From: an uncultured Pirellulaceae bacterium
GTDB lineage: Bacteria > Planctomycetota > Planctomycetia > Pirellulales > Pirellulaceae
Assembly (NCBI GenBank): GCA_937942355.1
Contig: CALDEW010000162.1
Span: forward strand, 1-39,134
Length of the DNA: 39,134 bases
Direction: 5' to 3'
The position numbers and the translations under genes are program-made. Shown one piece after another: positions 25,866 to 33,157 of this stretch. Every line of letters begins with the position of its first letter. Position 1 is the stretch's first letter. Under the pieces are notes generated by a model. It searched no databases, was not told the DNA's origin, and saw only the letters and a list, made by a program, of their open reading frames with translations.

Positions 25866-26996
25866 TTAAGGTTTATGCGTCTGAATTTCCATCGGCATTG
25901 GCAGGCGAGGATAGGCCTCGTCAGAGAGGAAATGGATCAGTTTCAAGGTTTGAAATGCGTCCAGCCACTCGTGAAAACGCTGAAGTAGCATTTTGTCGTC
26001 GCGCGAATTGGCGCGTAGTTTTGGCCATACACTCTCAAATTTTCTGTCAACCAGCCATCGGGCGCAGCTTTCGGGAACGTTTTTCAAAATGTCTGCCGCG
26101 GAATTGGAGACTCCTTTTTCAACTGCTTCCAGCAACAAACCCAGATCCCGATAACAATGATCGTGGTAGGTCAGCCAACGCCTACTTTCAACGATATCAC
26201 CGACCGCTTTGCCTGTTCCAAAGGGAACGCGATCAGAGATGCGGTCGGAGGGGAAAACAAGCGCGTCTTCGATCATTTCGATCGCGTAACCGACCTTACT
26301 CAGCTGTTGCAAAAGATAAAAATCTTCACCCGCCATACGACGACAGTGATAGCCTCCTGATTTTACGTAGGCTCCCTTGGTGCACACAATCGTCGAACCA
26401 ATGGCATACCAAGCGTGGGGAGAGTTTGCTTCGGCAAGCTTCTGACGGTGCCGTTTGAGATGTTTTTCGTAAATCTCAATCGCGCGTCTTTCGTCGTCGG
26501 TGCCGCAATGTCGGTGCTTGAAGTTCACATGACCGGCTTGAAAGTCAGGGTGCCGCCCGATGTACTCAAAGATTGCGGACAAGTAATTTGAATCAACAGG
26601 GCTGTCCGCATCGAGACTGATGATCGGTGCCGCATCATCGACAAACGACATTCCGACTGTACAAGCCTGATGCCGAGCTAAACCGACGCCAAATTTCTCT
26701 GGATAGGCGTTACCATCGGTCACATGGTCCAGCCAAGCCAACGGCAGCGGCGTTTCGAATTGTTCGAGCCACCTGAGCGTCGCCAAGTTATTTCCATCGT
26801 CCATCGAGGCGCGCTGATTCACGTTGACGACAACCAGAACATCATCGCGCAGCGGCCCCGTTGCCTCCAGACTTGTTAACGTCTCTGGTAGCGTTTCAAA
26901 TTCGTTGCAGCATGGAATCGCAATGACTGCTCGGAACTTGTCTTTCAATACGCTGCGCGATTGCAGCGGAGAAGTTTCAGGAGGACTTTGGGCCAT
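25866..26996 (-). CDS. GT2-like family glycosyltransferase
   Basis: 376 residues, no signal peptide and no clear membrane helix, so probably cytoplasmic. The N-terminal nucleotide-sugar fold begins AVIAIPCCNEFETLPETL, continues with the metal/substrate acidic motif SLDADSPVDSNYL and has the later acceptor-side GEDFYLLQQLSKVG, the order expected of family 2 glycosyltransferases. The ~100 C-terminal residues are helical and not recognised. Donor and acceptor cannot be told. The gene precedes ispF on the same strand but is separated by 162 nt containing the nested inverted repeat, so co-transcription is uncertain. Confidence 0.8.
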   Translation of the reverse strand: MAQSPPETSPLQSRSVLKDKFRAVIAIPCCNEFETLPETLTSLEATGPLRDDVLVVVNVNQRASMDDGNNLATLRWLEQFETPLPLAWLDHVTDGNAYPEKFGVGLARHQACTVGMSFVDDAAPIISLDADSPVDSNYLSAIFEYIGRHPDFQAGHVNFKHRHCGTDDERRAIEIYEKHLKRHRQKLAEANSPHAWYAIGSTIVCTKGAYVKSGGYHCRRMAGEDFYLLQQLSKVGYAIEMIEDALVFPSDRISDRVPFGTGKAVGDIVESRRWLTYHDHCYRDLGLLLEAVEKGVSNSAADILKNVPESCARWLVDRKFESVWPKLRANSRDDKMLLQRFHEWLDAFQTLKLIHFLSDEAYPRLPMPMEIQTHKP

Positions 26997-27102
26997 TTCG
27001 CAATGCTCAGATCATTCGCAAACGGGCGCGCCCCAACGGTTCACCCATCTTGAAAGCCAATCTTAGCACACCGACGGCCGGCACAATAAGAAACGCGAAA
27101 CG

Positions 27103-28893
27103 TTAATCCGATGAGTTATTGCCCTGATCGACCAGGCCTACCGAATATGCGTTCCCTTGATACTCATTCCTTCTCAGGTAGTTTCCATCGGTACTCGGCG
27201 AAAAGTAGGCGCCGATGCCGCTGTTGAATGAAACCGTATTATCCGCAAGAAAATTGTCATCGGAGTTGTTGAAAACCACTCCGACATCACCGTTGCGCTC
27301 GATCAGGTTGCGAGAGAAAAATGAATCATCAACTCCGTAAGCCAGTAAACCGAAGCTGGAATTTCCGTCAGCCGTATTGTTTGAAAATCCACAGCCCTGA
27401 CTGTTTACTAAGATGTAACCTTTTCCATTGTTGTTTGCACTGCGGTTGTTCTCGAATCCTGAATTGGAACCAATAAAGAACAACCCGGCTCCTGCGCGGT
27501 TATTGGTCGCTTCGCTGTTGCCGACAAACCCGTTGTCAGAGAAGATTTCGAATCCGGCCCCGCCATTGTTCTGTGAACGGCAGTTGAAAATGTAGAACTG
27601 GTCAACCCGATTTAAGAAAACTCCACGACCTTCATTGTTGATGATGTTGGTGTTGACGATGGAAATATCTTGGGCATCCAGCATTCTGATCGCGTCGCCA
27701 AAGTTGTCCCGAAATTCGCAATTATAAATTCTCAATCGACTGGTTCGCGAAAGCGCTTCTACACCGGTGATTCCTCTGGCTATTTCCAAATTTATGATAC
27801 GGACGTTGTCTCCGTTGACTCGGATGACGGGACGATTCCCTATGGCGGCCATCAGTCGCGAGTTGCTGCGACCCCTGATTGTTAGCGGTTTGTCGATGAC
27901 GAGGTTCGCGTACCAATCCGCAGATCCCAGCAAGATCGTATCGCCAGCATTGGCTGCCGCAACAGCCGCGTTGGGCGATGGATATTGCTCGGGGACTAAT
28001 CTTTGGCTCGGAACGTAGACCTTGAAATCGTCAAAGAAAATGACTTCGTCTTTGCTGTTTTGCCAGCTCGAACCACCTCCGAAAAAGGTACTGAAGAACA
28101 GGCGGTCGATTTTCAAATTGGCGGTGTTGCGAAATTGAATATTGTTCTGGTCCAACACGAGTCGGCCATCGAGCCAGATTTGAAGGATACCATCTCGGAC
28201 GCCAGGCGTGTTCATCCGTACGCGCTGTCGAAGCGTGTACCAAACGTCTGATTCTAAACGCGACTCAGATCCGTTCGCTTCTTCCCAAAATACTTCATCT
28301 TCCTGACGACCGTCCTGAGCAAATCCTGAGTGGAGGTGCTTGGCATAGGAAATAGCTTGACTTACTCGTTGTTGGGGCCGGCCCGATTGGCCTTGAAAAC
28401 GGGTACGCCACATGAATCGTCCAGACCAGCCACGGACACCGTCCGCCGGAGCGCTACCGCTGGGGGCTGATCCGCCAGCAAGGCCGGGAAGCTTTCCGCC
28501 GCGCACAAAATCAAAGCCGGGTCCAAATTTAACTCGATAGGTTAAAAAAGCTTCCTCTACCCCATCGAACTCGGCGATCCATTGAGCCCCTCCGAGCCTA
28601 GGCCCAAAACTGCCGGAGGGATACTCGACCCGAAGTGAGGAACCGCGTCCGCCGAAGGCCTGGTTTCCGGAGACCATGCGAGTTCGACCTTCATCGACGC
28701 CGTTAGAGAATCGGAGTTCGCCGAAGTCTGCTTCGATTTGGTCCTCAGAGTAAGCACCTGTGCGGTTGTCGAAGTTCACTTCCAATATGGTCTGGCCGTT
28801 TGCAGAAGCGACGCACAACGAGGCTAAAACAATGGTGGGAACAACAAGAAAACAACGAAGGCTGATGAAGCCCAAAGGTGAGTCAGAGGACAT
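27103..28893 (-). CDS. Secreted polysaccharide lyase 14-like protein fused to a right-handed beta-helix
   Basis: 596 residues with a signal peptide (FLVVPTIVLASLCVASANGQ). Residues ~35-295 resemble the PL14/alginate-lyase-like jelly roll: FLTYRVKFGPGFDFVRGGKLPGL, later a WYTLRQRVRMN segment and FFSTFFGGG, ending KDEVIFFDDFKVY. Residues ~305-590 are a parallel beta-helix of repeated ~22-residue turns rich in Asn (NTNIINNEGRGVFL, NSEATNNRAGAGLFF, NTADGNSSFGLLAYG), like NosD/PbH1 repeats. PL14-type enzymes cleave uronic-acid polymers, so it may be an extracellular or periplasmic lyase with a substrate-holding helix. The substrate is unknown. The lyase domain call is moderately certain, the beta-helix firm. 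Confidence 0.8.
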   Translation of the reverse strand: MSSDSPLGFISLRCFLVVPTIVLASLCVASANGQTILEVNFDNRTGAYSEDQIEADFGELRFSNGVDEGRTRMVSGNQAFGGRGSSLRVEYPSGSFGPRLGGAQWIAEFDGVEEAFLTYRVKFGPGFDFVRGGKLPGLAGGSAPSGSAPADGVRGWSGRFMWRTRFQGQSGRPQQRVSQAISYAKHLHSGFAQDGRQEDEVFWEEANGSESRLESDVWYTLRQRVRMNTPGVRDGILQIWLDGRLVLDQNNIQFRNTANLKIDRLFFSTFFGGGSSWQNSKDEVIFFDDFKVYVPSQRLVPEQYPSPNAAVAAANAGDTILLGSADWYANLVIDKPLTIRGRSNSRLMAAIGNRPVIRVNGDNVRIINLEIARGITGVEALSRTSRLRIYNCEFRDNFGDAIRMLDAQDISIVNTNIINNEGRGVFLNRVDQFYIFNCRSQNNGGAGFEIFSDNGFVGNSEATNNRAGAGLFFIGSNSGFENNRSANNNGKGYILVNSQGCGFSNNTADGNSSFGLLAYGVDDSFFSRNLIERNGDVGVVFNNSDDNFLADNTVSFNSGIGAYFSPSTDGNYLRRNEYQGNAYSVGLVDQGNNSSD

Positions 28894-29228
28894 GATTTCA
28901 ATTCAAAGTTGCAGATAGATGATTCTAAAAACACGCGTTTCGTCAGGCGTGTCTCGCGCGGTCTGGCGCGAAGATGCATGTTAGTTCGACTTTGATGAAA
29001 ACGGCACAACTTTCAAAGAAAAATCCTCAAAACTCGGTTGAGTCGCAAAATCAGAGATCAAGTCGTGTTCAACCTTGCCGTGAAAAAACGGTGACAGACG
29101 CTGTAGCGCTCAACGGCAGTGCTTCAAATGTTCGTTTGCCCAAAGGTTCAGCGACGCTTATGATCCCATGACCGTCGCGGTTGTGGCGGTGCCGGTCGGT
29201 CTCCATTGTCAGAGTAACACGAAAATCC
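28894..29228. other. Divergent intergenic region between the lyase-like gene and the ABC exporter
   Basis: This 335-nt region must hold the promoters of two divergent genes. Apart from the hairpin pair at 28931-28971, no strong promoter or conserved RNA is visible. The small ORFs across it (28824-29009 minus, 28974-29171 plus) have no signature. Confidence 0.5.
28931..28971 (-). promoter_or_regulatory. Two adjacent hairpins in the leader of the lyase-like gene, the nearer one terminator-like
   Basis: TCGCGC/GCGCGA (28954-28971) and ACACGC/GCGTGT (28931-28952) are perfect 6-bp stems two nt apart. Read on the minus strand, the second stem is followed directly by TTTTAG, like an intrinsic terminator, about 37 nt before the start codon at 28893. 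No other minus-strand gene lies just upstream that would need a terminator, so an attenuator in the leader is possible. Confidence 0.4.
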
Positions 29229-31154
29229 ATGAGCAAGCATCCTCCGTCAAGTCGCCAGAGATTTGAAGAATATAAACAGGAATTTCTGAATCGGGATGGA
29301 GCTTCAGAAAAAGATCGGGATTCATCTGATAAAAAACGCCAACGAAAATCTCAGCGCGATCGTTCCAGTTGGACACTGGTTCGTGAGTTCTTGGGCATGC
29401 TGCGCGATCACCGTGGCTCGATTATTTTTTCCATGGCGACACTCACGGTCGCGACGATTCTTGCCCTGATTCCTCCGGCGGCGGTAAAGTTGGTTGTCGA
29501 TTACGTGTTGTCCCGGGAACCGCTTCCGGCCGATTTGCCGACATGGATTCCACGGGAACCTTGGCCTTTGTTGTTGTGGATCGTTGGCGGCATACTCTTC
29601 ATTTCCATGGTGAAATTATGTTTGCACATTTGGGGGCGATGGCACGCGACGCGCGTCACGAAGTTGCTGCAGATGTCGATTCGCAAGCGCGTTTTTGAGC
29701 ATGCGGCTCGATTACCTTTGCACCGCATTCAGGAGTTGAAGTCCGGAGGAGCGGCCAGCATCTTGCGTCAGGACGCAGGCAGCGTTGGAGATCTTGTCTT
29801 CGGCATGCTCTACAACCCTTGGCGAGCCGTCATTCAACTAATTGGCAGTTTTCTTGTGCTGGCTTGGGTCGATTGGCGTTTGCTGATCGGAGCGGTCGCC
29901 ATTGTTCCACTGGTCTACTTTACGCATCGAACTTGGATCCATCGTATTCGTCCCCAATTTCGGCGTGTGCGTGCGCAGCGCGAAGAAGTCGATTCGCTGA
30001 CGACGGAATCTTTCGGCGGTGTGCGAGTGGTGCGCGCCTTTGGCCGCCAACATGCCGAAACCAATCGCATCATGCGGGGCAACCATGTCATGGGACGGCA
30101 GGAATTGTACGCTTGGTGGTGGTCGCGCGCGATTGAGATGGTTTGGGAAACGGTCATCCCGTTGGCAACGACAGGCCTATTGGTTTACGGCGGTTGGCGA
30201 GTGCTTCAGGATGAGCTGACGATGGGCGACTTGATGATGTTTCTTGTGTATGTGCTGATGCTGCTGGGACCGCTGGCGACGTTGGCCCAGAGCGCGGCTG
30301 CGTTCCAAAATAGTCTTTCTGGATTTGACCGCGTTCTGGACCTCTTGGAAGAGCCGCTGGAAATGGAATCTGGCCCTGAAACAAAAAAAATCCAAAGCTC
30401 TGAGTTTATTGGTTCGGTCGAGTTCAAAGATGTTAGCTTTCGTTATCCTGGTGCCGATGGTTGGGCGGTTGAGAACATTGACTTAGCGGTTGAACCGGGA
30501 GAAACGATCGCGCTGGTCGGGCCCAGCGGAGCGGGGAAAACAACGATTTGTAATCTTGTCGCGCGTTTCTACGATCCAACGAACGGTGCTGTTTCGATCG
30601 ATGGAACTGATTTGGTTCAATACGATGTTGAAAGCTATCGGCGGTTGACGGGGATCGTTGAACAGGATGTCTTTCTATTTGATGGAACAGTGGCAGAAAA
30701 CATCGGCTACGCGAATCGGCGAGCCACCGGTGCCGAGATCGCAACTGCGGCCAAGATCGCCAACGCTGCTGAATTCATCGACAAATTGCCTCAAGGTTAT
30801 GACACGACGATTGGAGAACGCGGCGTTCGACTCAGCGGCGGTCAGCGCCAGCGATTGGCGATCGCCCGCGCCGTGTTAGCCAACCCCAAAATCCTAATCC
30901 TGGATGAAGCAACCAGTAATCTGGATACCGAAAGTGAAAGATTGATTCAAACCAGCATGTCGGCACTGATGGAAAACAGAACCTGTTTCGTTATTGCTCA
31001 CCGTCTGAGCACGATTGCCAGCGCAGACCGAATCGTTGTTTTAGAAGATGGGAAAATCACGGAGATCGGTACGCATCAATCGCTGATGGAACTGGGCGGG
31101 AGGTACCACGAAATGGTGATCATGCAAACCAATACCGCCGCGCTGCCGGGATAA
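29229..31154 (+). CDS. ABC exporter, fused transmembrane and ATPase domains (MsbA-like)
   Basis: 641 residues from ATG 29229 (MSKHPPSSRQRF); the track's upstream start adds 16 unlikely residues. An ~70-residue basic N-terminus precedes six membrane helices (~75-345, starting IIFSMATLTVATILALIPP). The ATPase domain has Walker A GPSGAGKTT, the Q-loop GIVEQDVFLFDGTV, the LSGGQRQRLAIARA signature, Walker B ILILDEATSNLD and the H-loop IAHRLST, so it should be catalytically competent. Half-transporters of this type form homodimers and export lipids, peptides or drugs; the cargo is not determinable. It converges with the GH16 gene. Nothing ties it specifically to the polymer operon. Confidence 0.93.
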   Translation: MSKHPPSSRQRFEEYKQEFLNRDGASEKDRDSSDKKRQRKSQRDRSSWTLVREFLGMLRDHRGSIIFSMATLTVATILALIPPAAVKLVVDYVLSREPLPADLPTWIPREPWPLLLWIVGGILFISMVKLCLHIWGRWHATRVTKLLQMSIRKRVFEHAARLPLHRIQELKSGGAASILRQDAGSVGDLVFGMLYNPWRAVIQLIGSFLVLAWVDWRLLIGAVAIVPLVYFTHRTWIHRIRPQFRRVRAQREEVDSLTTESFGGVRVVRAFGRQHAETNRIMRGNHVMGRQELYAWWWSRAIEMVWETVIPLATTGLLVYGGWRVLQDELTMGDLMMFLVYVLMLLGPLATLAQSAAAFQNSLSGFDRVLDLLEEPLEMESGPETKKIQSSEFIGSVEFKDVSFRYPGADGWAVENIDLAVEPGETIALVGPSGAGKTTICNLVARFYDPTNGAVSIDGTDLVQYDVESYRRLTGIVEQDVFLFDGTVAENIGYANRRATGAEIATAAKIANAAEFIDKLPQGYDTTIGERGVRLSGGQRQRLAIARAVLANPKILILDEATSNLDTESERLIQTSMSALMENRTCFVIAHRLSTIASADRIVVLEDGKITEIGTHQSLMELGGRYHEMVIMQTNTAALPG

Positions 31155-31212
31155 TCGGTGACAGAGTTTGAACCAGAAATTCGGTCGGTTACTTTGCCTT
31201 CATCGTCAACGA

Positions 31213-32721
31213 TCAATTGTTCGTGAGTGCCATAATGAAGGGGCCGATATCCAAGAAGGTGACGATATCGTCTTGGTTGACATCCGCCTCGATCTGATAG
31301 GTCACCGAAGTTAGCAGCGCGATAAACGGTGCGATATCGAGAAAGTTCACGACTCCATTTTGGTCGACGTCCCCCAGTAAAACGGGGGACACGATTGCGA
31401 AATTAACATCGTCCACATGGACTGCGCCTCCGGCGTCGTTTTGCTGCCCGAAGACAAGCACGCCCCGGGCCTCGACCGCGCCTGGAGGGGCAACCGCGCT
31501 GAGCGTGCGTGTTATCCATACATCGTTGGCACTGCTCCCGTTGACCAGGCTGATTGAATCTGAGCCGAGGTATTGGGGCGAACCGAATTCACCATGCTGC
31601 TCACTGAAGTAATCGAACTTCAGATCGACGAAGTTGCCAGACTCGGCGATAGAGTCATTTGAGGCAATAAGAGCGCTCGCGGTGGCCGTCAGTTCTTGGC
31701 CGGGAGTCACGGTCAGTCCTTGAGTAACGCCCGAGAAATTCGTTTCACCATTAAATTGTCCATACAGCTTGAGGGATTCCGAACCGGTTCTGACTTGTTC
31801 GTTTCCGCTACTGACGTTGTTGATCGCATCGCCAAACTTTGTCCAAGCGCCTAACGAACCTCCGTTGTCCTCGAAGCCTCCGTTCTCAAACGTCAGCGTG
31901 GTGCCGCCGGCCGATTTGGTATAGGCATGAACGTAGTCGATCTCAAATACCTGCGGCCATACGGTTGTGTTATCAGGGTTGTCCAAGAAAAGCCCACCGA
32001 CAGCCGTATTGAGAATCAGCCGCATCGCACCGGCTTCGGTAGAAATAAAGTTCTCAACGTTCTGGTCACGAATAGTCCAGTAGTGAACATCGTCGACGTA
32101 GAATCGCAGCTGATCGGAATCCCACTCGACGGAGTATGTGTGGAAGCCGTCATGGTAGTTTTGAAGGACGCTGTTGTGGACTGAAGTTTGTTCTCTGGCG
32201 ACGAACTCATGTCGAAACACTCCGGCTCCGTTTTCGCCATAGTGAAATGCCGAGCTGGTGGTGTTGGGTTCGTTGCCGCGGTTCTCCATGATGTCAATTT
32301 CACCTGCGCTGGGCCAAGGCATCGTATTGACATCTGACAACAGCCAAATGGCCGGCCACATGCCGGTCGATGCGGGAAGCTTCGCTCGGATGTCCCAGCG
32401 CCCTTCTTTTTGGATCGCGGTGCTCTGCACCAAACCGCTACGATATGGTAAGCCGCGCGAGGGAATGTTCTCAGAAAGAATCCGAAGGCTGCCGCCGGAC
32501 ACACTGACTTGGGATGGTAAATAATCTTGCAAAGATAAATTGGTGGTTTGGTTCGTGTTGGAAACAGTCCACAACGAGGTATCTAAGCTATTGCCATCAA
32601 ACTCGTCATACCAAGCAACGTCATAGCCTGATCGTGCTGGAGGTTGGGCCACTGCAAGGTTGCTGGCCACCAACACTGAGCAGCTCAACACTGCGAAGAA
32701 AACGGATGCAAATCGAGTCAT
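31213..32721 (-). CDS. Secreted GH16 family glycoside hydrolase with carbohydrate-binding-like and dockerin-like domains
   Basis: 502 residues with a signal peptide (VFFAVLSCSVLVASNLAVAQ). The GH16 domain (~33-270) opens YDVAWYDEFDG and carries the catalytic EIDIMEN motif (ExDxxE, nucleophile and acid/base Glu) preceded by MWPAIWLL, as in laminarinases and other beta-glucanases. A beta-sandwich region (~275-440, NGGFEDNGGSLGAWTKFG) looks like a carbohydrate-binding module. The C-terminus has two dockerin-like repeats (GDVDQNGVVNFLDI and ADVNQDDIVTFLDI), common on planctomycete exoenzymes and normally calcium-binding. Expected role: hydrolysis of external beta-1,3/1,4-glucans or galactans. The exact substrate cannot be told. 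Confidence 0.93.
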   Translation of the reverse strand: MTRFASVFFAVLSCSVLVASNLAVAQPPARSGYDVAWYDEFDGNSLDTSLWTVSNTNQTTNLSLQDYLPSQVSVSGGSLRILSENIPSRGLPYRSGLVQSTAIQKEGRWDIRAKLPASTGMWPAIWLLSDVNTMPWPSAGEIDIMENRGNEPNTTSSAFHYGENGAGVFRHEFVAREQTSVHNSVLQNYHDGFHTYSVEWDSDQLRFYVDDVHYWTIRDQNVENFISTEAGAMRLILNTAVGGLFLDNPDNTTVWPQVFEIDYVHAYTKSAGGTTLTFENGGFEDNGGSLGAWTKFGDAINNVSSGNEQVRTGSESLKLYGQFNGETNFSGVTQGLTVTPGQELTATASALIASNDSIAESGNFVDLKFDYFSEQHGEFGSPQYLGSDSISLVNGSSANDVWITRTLSAVAPPGAVEARGVLVFGQQNDAGGAVHVDDVNFAIVSPVLLGDVDQNGVVNFLDIAPFIALLTSVTYQIEADVNQDDIVTFLDIGPFIMALTNN

Positions 32722-33157
32722 AGATATGTAACCGCGAAAAGAAAGGGAGGAGTGGAAGGAGCGAAAATTCCCGTGTTGAAACCGGTCTCGGCAAAGAACT
32801 GCGTTACAGAATAATAGACCGCAATTTGCCCAATGGCAAGTCGATAACGGGGGCCGTCGAGGGCGGTTGTTTCAGCACGAAAACTGCAACTAAAAAGTGT
32901 TATCGACCCGTTATGGCATGGTAATTAGGTGACACTATTACCGTAATAATCGGTACTTTCTTAGTAGGTTACCGCACAATCGATTGGGCATTATTGCCTT
33001 ATCGGGAGATTCTCAAGCTAAAATATTTAAACTCGCCAATGACTTAAGCCAACACAATGTGACTTGAGCCAACAATGACTTGAGTCAAATTGAAATCGCC
33101 CAACACTTATATGGCGTTTGTTCCGATTGCCGAATACTACAAAGAATCTTATCAGCC
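32722..33157. other. Divergent intergenic region between GH16 and cyclophilin-fusion genes
   Basis: 436 nt without a supported gene. The track ORF opens at TTG 33080, but its extra 26 residues are not signal-like and cross the repeated boxes listed separately. The region is A/T-rich near 32930-33040 and holds an inverted repeat GGTAAT/ATTACC (32920-32925 and 32937-32942) that runs into ATTACCGTAATAAT, as well as three tandem TGACTT boxes. Confidence 0.55.
33040..33090 (+). promoter_or_regulatory. Three tandem TGACTTRAGYCA boxes, candidate operators
   Basis: TGACTTAAGCCA (from 33040), TGACTTGAGCCA (from 33060) and TGACTTGAGTCA (from 33076) are three near-identical, near-palindromic 12-mers spaced 20 and 16 nt apart. 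The first two are followed by ACA. They lie 70-120 nt upstream of the ATG of the cyclophilin fusion gene, where a dimeric regulator could bind. Confidence 0.5.

Noticed and set aside
25866-26996. GT2 glycosyltransferase as part of the polymer system
   Set aside because: It is separated from the operon by ispF, ruvC, ruvA and a likely terminator; same strand alone is not enough to link them.
33040-33090. CRISPR-like array from the TGACTT repeats
   Set aside because: Repeats are only 12 nt and spacing is 4-8 nt, far from CRISPR repeat and spacer sizes; no cas genes are present.
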